Source: DZBG01 sp049241565 (GTDB lineage Bacteria > Bdellovibrionota > Bacteriovoracia > Bacteriovoracales > Bacteriovoracaceae). From it: a stretch of DNA of 64,000 nt. The notes beneath the pieces were generated by a model. That model ran no database searches and had not been told where the DNA came from. It saw only the letters and a program-made list of their open reading frames with translations. Below, piece by piece: positions 27,827 to 36,074 of the stretch. A program made the translations under genes and the position numbers. Each line of letters opens with the position of its first letter. Positions within the stretch are counted from its first letter, which is position 1. The stretch lies in NCBI GenBank assembly GCA_049241565.1, contig JBMLQL010000025.1:34457-98456 (forward strand). Direction: 5' to 3'.

Positions 27827-28852
27827 ATGAACTCATTTATGGCGAAAAACTGGAACGGGATGATTCGTCCAGCTGCTTTGGAAGTAGATACTGAAACGCT
27901 TAAAACTAACTACGGTAAGTTTACGGCTAAACCACTAGAGAGAGGCTACGGGCTTACTCTAGGAAACTCTCTACGTCGCGTTCTTTTATCTTCACTTCAG
28001 GGTGCAGGTATTGTTGCTGTTAAAATCGACGGTGTTGATCACGAGTTCGGTACAATTAACAACATCAAAGAAGAAGTTTCTGAAATCATCCTGAATCTTA
28101 AAGAGATTCGTTTCAAGATTATCGACAAAGATGAAGTAACTCTTGTTCTTGAAAAAAATTCTGAAGGTGCAACTAAAGCATCTGATATTCAAGAAAACTC
28201 TAATGTTAAGGTGTTAAACCCTGACCACGCTATCTGTAACGTTTCATCTGGTGGATCAATCCGTATGGAACTTAAGATTGCTCGCGGAAAAGGTTATGTA
28301 ACAGCTCTTGATAATAAAGAAGCTTATGATCTTCCTGTTGGATGGATCTATGTTGATACTCTTTTCTCTCCAGTACACCGTGTGAACTATACAGTAACAA
28401 ACGCGCGTGTTGGTAAGAGAACTGATTATGACAGACTTACCCTTGAAGTTTGGACTAACGCTGGTATCGATCCAGTAGATGCAGTAGCTATTTCAGCTAA
28501 AATTCTACGTGATCAACTTGCAGTTTTCCTTAACTTTGAAGATAAGGATGCTCCAGCCGAAGTTAAGCCAACAGCTACTTCTTCTGGTTCTGTAGCGAAT
28601 GAAGCTCTTCTTAAGCCAGTTTCTGAGCTTGAGTTGTCTGTTCGTTCAGCTAACTGTTTACAAAACGCTAATATTAAATATATCTACGAACTTGTATCTA
28701 AGACTGAAGGCGAAATGCTCAGAACTAAGAATTTCGGACGTAAATCTCTTAACGAGATCAAAGAAATTCTTACGGCGATGGGACTTGGCCTTGGGATGAA
28801 GGTCGATAACATTATGAAGCAAGTTCAGCAGCAACAACAAAACGCTGAATAA
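27827..28852 (+). CDS. rpoA: DNA-directed RNA polymerase subunit alpha
   Basis: The 341-residue product has both alpha domains. The N-terminal assembly domain includes RGYGLTLGNSLRRVLLSS, and the C-terminal domain that contacts UP elements and activators includes LELSVRSANCLQNANI and FGRKSLNEIKEIL. A glutamine-rich tail ends the protein. ATG 27827 lies 8 bases from AGGGAG and is preferred to the TTG at 27824. A further ATG at 27839 is possible. It directly follows rpsK because rpsD is absent. Confidence 0.98.
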   Translation: MNSFMAKNWNGMIRPAALEVDTETLKTNYGKFTAKPLERGYGLTLGNSLRRVLLSSLQGAGIVAVKIDGVDHEFGTINNIKEEVSEIILNLKEIRFKIIDKDEVTLVLEKNSEGATKASDIQENSNVKVLNPDHAICNVSSGGSIRMELKIARGKGYVTALDNKEAYDLPVGWIYVDTLFSPVHRVNYTVTNARVGKRTDYDRLTLEVWTNAGIDPVDAVAISAKILRDQLAVFLNFEDKDAPAEVKPTATSSGSVANEALLKPVSELELSVRSANCLQNANIKYIYELVSKTEGEMLRTKNFGRKSLNEIKEILTAMGLGLGMKVDNIMKQVQQQQQNAE

Positions 28853-28869
28853 GTCTTTTAGGAGAATTT

Positions 28870-29226
28870 ATGAGACATGGTAATTACAAATACAAATTAG
28901 GTGTTAAGCCTCAACATAGAAAGGCTCTTTTAAAGAACCTTGCTATTGATCTTATTGAGCATGGAAAAATTAAAACAACTGAAACTAAAGCGAAAGCTCT
29001 ACGTTCATTTGCTGAGAAACTTGTAACAATCGCTAAGGTTGATACAGTAGCTAACCGTCGTGTTATTTTCACAAAACTTAACAACGCTTCAGCTGTAAAA
29101 TTTCTTTTCGAAACAGTTGCTCCAAAGTTCAAGCAAAGACCAGGTGGATATACTCGTATTCTCAAGCTTGCTGATCCACGTGTTGGTGATGGTGCTAAAG
29201 AATCAATTATCACTTTTGTTGAATAA
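28870..29226 (+). CDS. rplQ: 50S ribosomal protein L17
   Basis: The 118-residue product is L17, located near the tunnel exit. The N-terminus MRHGNYKYKLGVKPQHRKAL and the C-terminal GGYTRILKLADPRVGDGAKE are signatures. RBS TAGGAG precedes ATG 28870. It is the last gene of the ribosomal superoperon and is followed by a strong terminator. Confidence 0.98.
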   Translation: MRHGNYKYKLGVKPQHRKALLKNLAIDLIEHGKIKTTETKAKALRSFAEKLVTIAKVDTVANRRVIFTKLNNASAVKFLFETVAPKFKQRPGGYTRILKLADPRVGDGAKESIITFVE

Positions 29227-29248
29227 TTTAAGCTTTATAGCAAAAAAT

Positions 29249-29284
29249 AAAAACCTTCTCTGGTCATTCGGAGAAGGTTTTTTT
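29249..29284 (+). terminator. Strong intrinsic terminator after rplQ
   Basis: AAACCTTCTC (29251-29260) pairs perfectly with GAGAAGGTTT (29271-29280), with two additional inner pairs (TG/CG). Seven T residues run to 29284. It closes the 29-kb ribosomal block. Confidence 0.85.
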
Positions 29285-29295
29285 ATTTTAGGCAT

Positions 29296-29874
29296 ATGAT
29301 TTACCGAATTTTAGTTATTGTGGCCCTCATCGGCCTCACCATTTTTTACTCTGTTTACCAATCGCAGTCATTGGAATCAAAACTAGTCTCTGAGTCTACT
29401 CAGGTGCCGATTCTCAAAGTTCTCCCTGTCACATCATTTACGACATTGAAAAATGAACATTTTGATCTTGCTAAGTTTTATCAAGATGAAAAAGTAGAGC
29501 TTTTGTTTGTGCATTTTTGGGGAACTTGGTGCGGCCCCTGTGAAGCTGAGCTCCCGGAGCTGCTTCATTTCATTAAAAACTTCGAGAATCGCCCAGGAAT
29601 CAAATTTCTACTTGTCGCGGTCAATGATGAGGCCCGGTTAGTTGAAAAGAAATTAAGGGCCCTTCCTGTGCCTAAAATGAGCAATCTCTACTGGCTCCTC
29701 GATAATACAAACTCACATCGTGATGCCTTTGGAACAACTCGAGTCCCTGAGACTTTCGTTTTTTCATCTGACAAAACCACTCTAAGAAAGTTTTTAGGCC
29801 CCCAAGAGTGGAACAAAGACCTGTTTTTACAAATACTTGACGAGCTTCATCAGTCTAGTCTTCACTTTCTGTAA
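29296..29874 (+). CDS. Membrane-anchored TlpA/ResA-like thioredoxin-fold protein
   Basis: The 192-residue protein starts with a single hydrophobic segment (about residues 4-22) that would anchor it in the inner membrane, with the rest in the periplasm. A thioredoxin fold follows, with the active-site motif WCGPC (cysteines 79 and 82) and a later RVPETFV segment holding the cis-proline. TlpA/ResA proteins reduce disulfides, often during cytochrome c maturation, but no such genes lie nearby, so the substrate is unknown. It starts 12 bases after the rplQ terminator without a recognisable promoter or strong RBS. Confidence 0.85.
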   Translation: MIYRILVIVALIGLTIFYSVYQSQSLESKLVSESTQVPILKVLPVTSFTTLKNEHFDLAKFYQDEKVELLFVHFWGTWCGPCEAELPELLHFIKNFENRPGIKFLLVAVNDEARLVEKKLRALPVPKMSNLYWLLDNTNSHRDAFGTTRVPETFVFSSDKTTLRKFLGPQEWNKDLFLQILDELHQSSLHFL

Positions 29875-29905
29875 ACAAAATAAGCAAGATTCTTAAAGGT
29901 TAGTG

Positions 29906-29932
29906 TCAAGAATTTCGTCAAACTGCCGATAA
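29906..29932 (+). promoter_or_regulatory. Candidate sigma28 (FliA-type) promoter before the PocR-sigma54 activator gene
   Basis: GCCGATAA (29925-29932) matches the sigma28 -10 consensus at all eight positions. TCAA (29906-29909) stands 15 bases upstream, a 3/4 match to the TAAA core of the -35. Transcription would start near 29940, leaving about 50 bases before the ATG at 29992. Sigma28 drives late flagellar and motility genes in other bacteria. Confidence 0.5.
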
Positions 29933-29942
29933 GTTTGACGAA
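29914..29942 (+). repeat. 11-bp perfect inverted repeat enclosing the sigma28-like -10 box
   Basis: TTCGTCAAACT (29914-29924) and AGTTTGACGAA (29932-29942) are exact reverse complements separated by GCCGATA. There is no T run, so it is not a terminator. Its position across the -10 box suggests an operator, or an mRNA 5' structure. Confidence 0.7.
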
Positions 29943-29991
29943 CATACGGACTAATGTCCAAGGATTGGCCATTTTTACAGGAGTCTTGTCC

Positions 29992-31590
29992 ATGATTGAC
30001 TGGAAAACGATTAAAGATTTACACGCAAGTAAGAGTTTAGAAAAAATTGTAGGCAACTGGTATGGCCTCGATGTCATCTATGTTGATAACCAAGGTCGTC
30101 CTCAGTTTATTACTGAGCCGGGACATAATTTCAAATCACCTTTCTTTAAACTCCAAATGTCTCATTCATTTGGACATGATTGGCTTGAAGCCGATATTGA
30201 AAAAGTATTTGAAGCCTTTCAATCGACCACAGACTCGAGCGTTGAGTTTAATGCTTTTTTTCCTGGGACACATGGCTTTGCTTGCAAAGTAGTAGTGGAC
30301 GGAGATTTTGCAGGTGCGGTTATGGCCTATCCTTATTTTCATGGCGAAGTGACTTCTAAAGAAGTCTCTCACGTGATTGAAAAGATGGTTGAGCTTGGAA
30401 TTAATGAAAGTGATGCAACCTCTGCGGTTGAAAAAGTAAAAAAATTCTCGGGTCGTTACTATTCAGAAATGAAAGAACTTATCTCGATTGTGGCCGATGA
30501 AGTCGGAACATTTCATACAGAAATTTCAAAACGTGAATCAAGAATCAGTGAACTTAACTCTGAACTTGGGCACAAATTTCGCTACCATAATATTATTGGT
30601 AAATCGAAAAGAATGCAGGTGATCTACAATCTTCTCGGAAAGATTGCCAACTCAGAATCAACTATTCTTATTCAAGGTGAAAACGGAACAGGGAAGGAGA
30701 TGGTCGCTAAGGCGATTCATTATAATTCTCCTCGTAAAGATATGGTCTTCATGGCCGTCAACTGTTCTGCCTTCAATGATAACCTTCTTGATTCGGAGCT
30801 TTTTGGACATGTTAAAGGTTCATTCACAGGTGCGATTAAAGATAAAAAAGGTGTCTTTGAAGTGGCCAACGGGGGGACACTTTTCTTAGATGAAGTTGGA
30901 GATATGACTCCATCGATGCAAGTAAAGCTTCTTCGTATTCTTCAAGAAGGAACGTTTATGCAAGTCGGGGCCACAGCTCCGAAAAAAGTGAACGTGCGAG
31001 TGATCGCAGCGACGAATAAGCCACTTAAAGAGATGATTGCGAAGGGTGAGTTCAGAGAAGATCTTTACTACCGTATCAACGTTATTAATGTCCAACTTCC
31101 GGCCTTACGTGAGCGCCAAGAAGATATTCCAGTCTTGATGGATTTTTTCCTTCAAAAACGTTGTGAAGAAGTGGGAATGCCACTTAAAACTTTCTCAAAG
31201 AAAACTCTTGAGAAAATGATTGATTACCCATGGCCAGGTAACGTTCGTGAGCTTGAAAATGAGATTGAACGTCTTGTTGTTCTTGCTGGCGAAGATAAAA
31301 CAATTACACCAGATATTTTAAACTCGAGAATTCTTGAGCACGGAGAGACAGGTGTAAGCAGTCATGGTGGCGGAGGTCATAATTTCAAAGGTCTCAATAC
31401 AAATGGCTCTCTTAAAGATGCTATGGAAGAGCTAGAAATTCTTATGATCCGCGAAGGTCTGAAGCGATGTGGCTTTAATAAATCCAAGCTAGCAAAAGAG
31501 CTTGGAATTTCGAGAGCAGGTCTTATTATGAAGGTCGAAAAATACGGCCTTGACAAGCGGGCCGTGGCCAGAAAAGCCGTTGGCGAATAG
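29992..31590 (+). CDS. Sigma54-dependent transcriptional activator with PocR-like sensor domain
   Basis: The 532-residue protein has three parts. Residues 1-170 resemble the PocR ligand-sensing domain (an N-terminal GLDVIYVDNQGRP segment and a later VDGDFAGAVMAYPYF segment). Residues about 205-440 form an AAA+ domain with Walker A GENGTGKE (229-236) and Walker B GGTLFLDEVGD. The C-terminus (about 490-525) is a Fis-type helix-turn-helix with LAKELGISRAGLIMKVEKYGL in its core. The sigma54-contacting loop reads GSFTGA (276-281) instead of GAFTGA; the key phenylalanine and threonine remain. No receiver domain is present. ATG 29992 with AGGAG upstream is chosen; the TTG at 29935 is too far upstream. 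A sigma28-like promoter precedes it. Confidence 0.9.
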   Translation: MIDWKTIKDLHASKSLEKIVGNWYGLDVIYVDNQGRPQFITEPGHNFKSPFFKLQMSHSFGHDWLEADIEKVFEAFQSTTDSSVEFNAFFPGTHGFACKVVVDGDFAGAVMAYPYFHGEVTSKEVSHVIEKMVELGINESDATSAVEKVKKFSGRYYSEMKELISIVADEVGTFHTEISKRESRISELNSELGHKFRYHNIIGKSKRMQVIYNLLGKIANSESTILIQGENGTGKEMVAKAIHYNSPRKDMVFMAVNCSAFNDNLLDSELFGHVKGSFTGAIKDKKGVFEVANGGTLFLDEVGDMTPSMQVKLLRILQEGTFMQVGATAPKKVNVRVIAATNKPLKEMIAKGEFREDLYYRINVINVQLPALRERQEDIPVLMDFFLQKRCEEVGMPLKTFSKKTLEKMIDYPWPGNVRELENEIERLVVLAGEDKTITPDILNSRILEHGETGVSSHGGGGHNFKGLNTNGSLKDAMEELEILMIREGLKRCGFNKSKLAKELGISRAGLIMKVEKYGLDKRAVARKAVGE

Positions 31591-31610
31591 TGTTATAAAA
31601 AAAATCTTAT

Positions 31611-31638
31611 AAAGGGCCTTTAGGGGCCCTTTTTTTTT
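31611..31638 (+). terminator. Intrinsic terminator after the sigma54 activator gene
   Basis: AAAGGGCC (31611-31618) pairs with GGCCCTTT (31625-31632) around a six-base loop and is followed by six more T residues to 31638. Confidence 0.85.
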
Positions 31639-31647
31639 ACCGTTTTT

Positions 31648-31677
31648 TTGCCTCCTCACCTCATCCTCAGGTATAAC
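31648..31677 (+). promoter_or_regulatory. Candidate sigma70 promoter of the acyl-CoA carboxylase operon
   Basis: TTGCCT (31648-31653) and TATAAC (31672-31677), spaced by 18 bases, match 4/6 and 5/6 consensus positions. They lie between the preceding terminator and the GAGGAGGA ribosome-binding site of the gene at 31706. Confidence 0.4.
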
Positions 31678-31705
31678 CTTGAGGTTAAAAAATTGAGGAG
31701 GATCT

Positions 31706-33265
31706 ATGCTCACATCTGAACAAAAACGCGATCAGCTCGCTAAGCTTTCTGCTTTGGCAGAACTTGGTGGTGGTGAAGCTCGAATTGCAAAACACCATGA
31801 ACAAGGTAAGTTTACTGCAAGAGAGCGAATTCAAAAACTTCTCGACCCAGATTCATTTATTGAATTTGATAAGTATGTCGTTCATAGAAATAATTCATTT
31901 GGTATGGAGAAGACGAAGTATCTTGGTGATGGAGTTGTCACAGGGATCGGGACTATCAATGGTCAACAAGTCGCAATCTTTTCACAAGACTTTACTTGTT
32001 GGGGGGGAGCACTTGGAGCGGCTTTTGCGAAGAAAATTTGCAAAGTTATGGATTTCGCTCTTGAAAACAAAATTCCAGTGATCGGTATTAACGATTCTGG
32101 TGGAGCACGTATTCAAGAGGGAGTTGATGCTCTGGCCGGATATGCTGAAATTTTTTATCGTAACGTCCAGGCCTCAGGAGTGATTCCACAGATTTCACTT
32201 ATCATGGGACCCTGTGCTGGTGGAGCGGTTTATTCTCCGGCCATGACTGATTTTATTTTCATGGTAGAAAAAACATCATACATGTTTGTGACAGGCCCGG
32301 ATGTTATCAAGACAGTAACTCATGAAGAAGTGACGAAAGAAGCTCTCGGTGGAGCGACTTCACATAATGAAAAATCAGGTGTGGCCCACTTCAAGTGCGA
32401 AGACGAAGACGATTGTTTTGAACGAGTGAGAGAGCTCTTCTCGTTTATCCCAAGCTGCAATAAGTCCAAGAATGCACCCAAGATCACTACTGACCCAGTA
32501 AACCGCGCCAATAATAAGCTTAAAACTTTTATTCCTGATAATTCTAAAAAACCATATGACATGAAAGAGCTTATTGTTGAGGTTGTTGATGACCAGCACT
32601 TCATGGAAGTTCATCGTGATTTTGCTAAAAATATTCTCACTGGGTTTGCCTCTATTGGTGGAATCAAAGTGGGAATCGTGGCCAATCAACCAAATTTCCT
32701 CGCAGGTTGTTTAGATATTGATTCATCTGTAAAAGGTGCTCGTTTTGTTCGTTTCTGTGATGCCTTTAATATTCCCATAATCACTCTTGTTGATGTCCCT
32801 GGATTTTTACCAGGAACAGTTCAAGAGTATGGTGGAATTATTCGTCATGGGGCCAAGCTTCTTTATGCTTACTGCGAGGCCAGTGTTCCACTTATTACAT
32901 TAATCACACGTAAAGCCTACGGTGGTGCTTACGATGTAATGGCCTCAAAACATATTCGCGCAGATATTAATCTTGCTTATCCATCTGCAGAAATTGCAGT
33001 AATGGGAGCTGAAGGAGCTGTGAATATCATTTTTAGAAACGAGCTCACAAATCTTAAAGGTGCTGAGTTTGATAAAAAGAAAGCAGAACTTGTGTCTAAC
33101 TACGAAGATGAGTTTGCTAATCCGTATCGAGCGGCTGAATTAGGTTATGTTGATGAGATTCTTGTTCCAGAAGAAACAAGAAAACGTCTTCACCAATATC
33201 TTGTTGCTCTTAAACATAAAAAACATGTTGTGCCTGATCGCAAGCACGGCAATATTCCACTTTAA
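31706..33265 (+). CDS. Acyl-CoA carboxylase, carboxyltransferase (beta-type) subunit
   Basis: The 519-residue protein is a PccB/MmdA-type carboxyltransferase with two crotonase-like halves. The N-terminal half has GGARIQEGVDALAGYAEIF and GPCAGGAVYSPAM; the C-terminal half has VDVPGFLPGTVQEYGGIIRHGAKLL in segments and RKAYGGAYDVM. It transfers carboxyl from carboxybiotin to an acyl-CoA such as propionyl-CoA or acetyl-CoA; the substrate cannot be fixed from sequence by eye. It has a very strong GAGGAGGA site. It begins an operon with biotin carboxylase and a biotin carrier (gaps of 11 and 10 bases), which together make a complete enzyme. Confidence 0.93.
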   Translation: MLTSEQKRDQLAKLSALAELGGGEARIAKHHEQGKFTARERIQKLLDPDSFIEFDKYVVHRNNSFGMEKTKYLGDGVVTGIGTINGQQVAIFSQDFTCWGGALGAAFAKKICKVMDFALENKIPVIGINDSGGARIQEGVDALAGYAEIFYRNVQASGVIPQISLIMGPCAGGAVYSPAMTDFIFMVEKTSYMFVTGPDVIKTVTHEEVTKEALGGATSHNEKSGVAHFKCEDEDDCFERVRELFSFIPSCNKSKNAPKITTDPVNRANNKLKTFIPDNSKKPYDMKELIVEVVDDQHFMEVHRDFAKNILTGFASIGGIKVGIVANQPNFLAGCLDIDSSVKGARFVRFCDAFNIPIITLVDVPGFLPGTVQEYGGIIRHGAKLLYAYCEASVPLITLITRKAYGGAYDVMASKHIRADINLAYPSAEIAVMGAEGAVNIIFRNELTNLKGAEFDKKKAELVSNYEDEFANPYRAAELGYVDEILVPEETRKRLHQYLVALKHKKHVVPDRKHGNIPL

Positions 33266-33276
33266 GGGAGGGAGCT

Positions 33277-34701
33277 ATGAAAGGAAAGAGAGTTCTCATC
33301 ATTAATCGTGGTGAAATTGCTATTCGTGTGGCCAAGGCCTTAAATGAGCTAGGCCTTGTTTCAGTTGGTGTATGGACTGATAATGAAACTGAACCCCCTC
33401 ATCTTGAATTTTGCCAAGAGTGGGTTCATCTTGCTGGATCAAATAACAAAGAAACTTATCTCGATATTCCAAAGATTATGAAGATCATCGATGATTATAA
33501 AATCGATGGTGTTCATCCTGGTTATGGATTTCTTTCAGAAAACCGTGAGTTCTCTGAAGCTCTGGCCAAAAAAGGAATTACTTTCATTGGCCCAAATCCT
33601 GAGGCCGTTTATAAAATGGGGGCCAAGGATATTTCAAAACAAGTGGCCAAAGAGGCCGGTGTTCCAGTTGTGCCAGGATCAGTAGGAGAAGTTCCTACTG
33701 TTGAAGAGGCGATCAAACTCTCAAATGAGATGGGCTATCCTGTTCTTCTCAAGGCCGTGGCCGGAGGTGGTGGAAAAGGGATGCGCCCATGCCATTCAGA
33801 AGAAGATGTTAAAAATAATTTCTCTGCGGTTCAACGTGAGGCCCTCTCATCATTTGGTTATGCAGGGCTTTTGGTTGAGAAGTATGTTCAAAATCCACAC
33901 CATATTGAAGTCCAAATTCTTGCCGATAAAAAAGGCAATGTTTATCACGTGTTTGAACGTGAGTGTTCAGTCCAACGTCGTCATCAAAAAATTATTGAGG
34001 AAGCTCCATCGCCATTTATTGGAACAGATGAAGCACTTAGAAAATCAATTTGTGAGACGGCAGTTAAATGTGCTAAGGCCGTAAATTACGATTCTGCTGG
34101 GACTGTAGAATTCATCATGGGAGAAGATAGAAAGTTCTACTTCCTTGAGATGAACACTCGTATTCAAGTTGAACACCCTATTACTGAAGAAATCACAGGG
34201 GTGGATTTAGTAGCGAATATGATCAAAGCTGCTTTTGGTGAGCCCTTAGATTTTAAATCACAAGAAGAAATTAAAATTCAAGGCCATGCTATTGAATGTC
34301 GTATTTGTGCTGAAGATCCGATCTCAATGCTTCCGGCCCCCGGCAAAATAGTGGGGTTTGAAACAACTTTTCCACAGGGAATTCGTTTTGATCATTGTAT
34401 TTATCCTAAATTTGCTATTACGCCAGATTTCGATCCAATGATTGGAAAGCTCATTGCTAAAGGCTTTAACCGCCATGTGGCCATGAGAAAGGTTCGAGCG
34501 GCCCTTGATGGACTTAAAATAGAGGGAATTAAAACGAATATTCCTCTTCATAAAGTCATTCTTGATGAGGAAGTTTTCCGTAGCGGAAACTATAGTACAC
34601 ACTATATTCAAACTGTGAAGCCTCAAGAAAAAGTGGCTGCCGTAGAAAATATAGAAGAGTTTATGAAACGAATTGTCGCAATCGAGATGAATCAACTTTA
34701 A
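33277..34701 (+). CDS. Acyl-CoA carboxylase, biotin carboxylase subunit
   Basis: The 474-residue protein has the AccC architecture: N-terminal preATP-grasp (KRVLIINRGEIAIRVAKAL), central ATP-grasp with the glycine-rich GGGGKGMR near residue 162 and the active-site EMNTRIQVEHPITEE near 290, and a C-terminal domain ending around EEVFRSGNYSTHYI. It carboxylates biotin on the carrier protein using bicarbonate and ATP. It is a stand-alone subunit without fused carrier, which is encoded by the next gene. Its link to a PccB-type transferase argues for a role distinct from, or overlapping with, the fatty-acid AccABCD system. Confidence 0.94.
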   Translation: MKGKRVLIINRGEIAIRVAKALNELGLVSVGVWTDNETEPPHLEFCQEWVHLAGSNNKETYLDIPKIMKIIDDYKIDGVHPGYGFLSENREFSEALAKKGITFIGPNPEAVYKMGAKDISKQVAKEAGVPVVPGSVGEVPTVEEAIKLSNEMGYPVLLKAVAGGGGKGMRPCHSEEDVKNNFSAVQREALSSFGYAGLLVEKYVQNPHHIEVQILADKKGNVYHVFERECSVQRRHQKIIEEAPSPFIGTDEALRKSICETAVKCAKAVNYDSAGTVEFIMGEDRKFYFLEMNTRIQVEHPITEEITGVDLVANMIKAAFGEPLDFKSQEEIKIQGHAIECRICAEDPISMLPAPGKIVGFETTFPQGIRFDHCIYPKFAITPDFDPMIGKLIAKGFNRHVAMRKVRAALDGLKIEGIKTNIPLHKVILDEEVFRSGNYSTHYIQTVKPQEKVAAVENIEEFMKRIVAIEMNQL

Positions 34702-34711
34702 GGTGGATAAG

Positions 34712-35203
34712 ATGAGATATTATTTTATGAATTCAAAGATGAAAGACTTCCACCTTGATGTAGTGATGAAGTCCTCATCTGATAGTTTAAAGGCTTTTGA
34801 ATTCAACCATGAGTCGGGTAAGAAAACAGTTTATGTCAAAACCCTCGGGGGGAAGAACTATTTCTCATTTGATCAGATTAAATGGGAGAAGCTCACTTCT
34901 CTTGGAGTGAATGAAACTCTTGTTTCAAATACTGAGACTTATAAGGTCTTTAGAGGATTTAAGCCATCAGGACTTCATGCTGGTGGTGCTGGTGCACTTA
35001 TCACTCAAATGCCTGGAAAGATCGTGAAGATTTTTGTGAAAGAAGGCGAGGAAGTGAAGAAGGGTCAAACAGTCCTTATTCTTGAGGCCATGAAAATGGA
35101 AAATGAGATTAAGTGCGGTGTCGACGGTAAAGTCAAAACGATCAATGTCAAAGAGGGCCAGGCCCTAGAAGCTGGGACATTGATGGTTGAGGTGGAAGAG
35201 TAG
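34712..35203 (+). CDS. Biotin carboxyl carrier subunit of acyl-CoA carboxylase
   Basis: The 163-residue protein ends in a lipoyl/biotinyl domain (about residues 92-163). The biotin site EAMKMEN has its lysine at residue 128, preceded by MPGKIVKIFVKEGEEVKKGQ. The first 85 residues form a separate domain that I do not recognise, probably the contact to its partner subunits. ATG 34712 with AAGGTGG just upstream is preferred over a GTG at 34703 that lies within that RBS. Its stop is immediately followed, with no gap, by the stop of the opposite-strand gene. The BirA at 61770-62432 would biotinylate it. Confidence 0.92.
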   Translation: MRYYFMNSKMKDFHLDVVMKSSSDSLKAFEFNHESGKKTVYVKTLGGKNYFSFDQIKWEKLTSLGVNETLVSNTETYKVFRGFKPSGLHAGGAGALITQMPGKIVKIFVKEGEEVKKGQTVLILEAMKMENEIKCGVDGKVKTINVKEGQALEAGTLMVEVEE

Positions 35204-35950
35204 TTATTGCTCTTCCACCATAATCTGTAGTTTTTCCCAGTTATTCTCAATAAGGCCATACTCAAACTGAATAAGTGACGAGTGTGGCCAATTCCACCAT
35301 CCATATTTTCTCAGCGAAATCTCATGCTGATACTGTTCAGTCCAAAATGGAATTCCTTTCACTAGCATTTTTGCACTTTCAAACTGATTGAGGGGATTGT
35401 TCATCTTTTCCCAAGAGTGGAGAGTCTTACCTAAGAATATCAGCACAAAGGGAAGAGCGACTCTATACTTAATTTCGGGGGCCATCAATCGCTTTTGAGT
35501 AAGATCTAAGTAGGTGTTCACTTCTGAAGAAGAATCAAATTTTTCAGGAACCCTACTAATCATCTTTCTTAACCAGCACATTTGATTGCGAGCTTCAAGA
35601 TCATCTCTAAAGGCCTCTGAAAGAATAGGAGAAAGAGGGTAGAGACTTCCGCTATAGGTTAAGTATCCACAGTGAGTGTGTGTACTTTGATTGGTCGCCA
35701 TTTTGGATAGGGGTGAGAACAAAAAGGAGAGTCCCCAAAAAAAGAGGAAGGGCACCATCATCAAAAAGGGATGGATCTTCGGCCTTAAGAACTTGAGTGG
35801 GAGGCATAAAAAGAGAATGGACCAAAGGCCTAAACTCATTGTCATGGCATATGAATCTGGCCAAATAATTGAGATCCAGTCAAAGCTTCTCCAAATAGGA
35901 ATAGCAAGAACGAGAAGAAGACCTGCTAGGGAGAGACGGATTATTTTCAT
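35204..35950 (-). CDS. Unrecognised membrane protein with three N-terminal helices
   Basis: The 248-residue protein begins with three hydrophobic segments (about residues 3-20, 37-56 and 62-82). A mostly soluble region of about 160 residues follows, with a short hydrophobic stretch near VALPFVLIFLG and an aromatic C-terminal part (KYGWWNWPHSS). I recognise no family. ATG 35950 is preferred to an ATG at 35974; neither has a Shine-Dalgarno sequence. A TATAAT lies only 6 bases upstream of 35950, so the message may be leaderless. It converges with the carboxylase operon with zero spacing. Confidence 0.7.
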   Translation of the reverse strand: MKIIRLSLAGLLLVLAIPIWRSFDWISIIWPDSYAMTMSLGLWSILFLCLPLKFLRPKIHPFLMMVPFLFFWGLSFLFSPLSKMATNQSTHTHCGYLTYSGSLYPLSPILSEAFRDDLEARNQMCWLRKMISRVPEKFDSSSEVNTYLDLTQKRLMAPEIKYRVALPFVLIFLGKTLHSWEKMNNPLNQFESAKMLVKGIPFWTEQYQHEISLRKYGWWNWPHSSLIQFEYGLIENNWEKLQIMVEEQ

Positions 35951-35956
35951 GCTATT

Positions 35957-35962
35957 ATTATA
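35957..35962 (-). promoter_or_regulatory. Possible -10 box for the membrane protein gene, implying a leaderless mRNA
   Basis: The minus strand reads TATAAT, a perfect -10 hexamer, ending 6 bases before the ATG at 35950. I see no good -35 at the right spacing, so this is weak evidence. Confidence 0.25.
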
Positions 35963-36026
35963 TACTGGGCCCATCTGTTTGATTTTACATCAAGAATAGG
36001 AAGAAATGTCCATCTTTTGTGGGACT

Positions 36027-36055
36027 TTGGTCAAGTACTCAACCTAAGTTATAAT
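36027..36055 (+). promoter_or_regulatory. Candidate sigma70 promoter for the gene at 36075
   Basis: TTGGTC (36027-36032) is followed after 17 bases by a perfect TATAAT (36050-36055). The predicted start site is near 36062, directly before the GAGGGGG ribosome-binding site (36061-36067), so the leader would be very short. Confidence 0.45.
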
Positions 36056-36074
36056 ATGGTGAGGGGGAATACGA

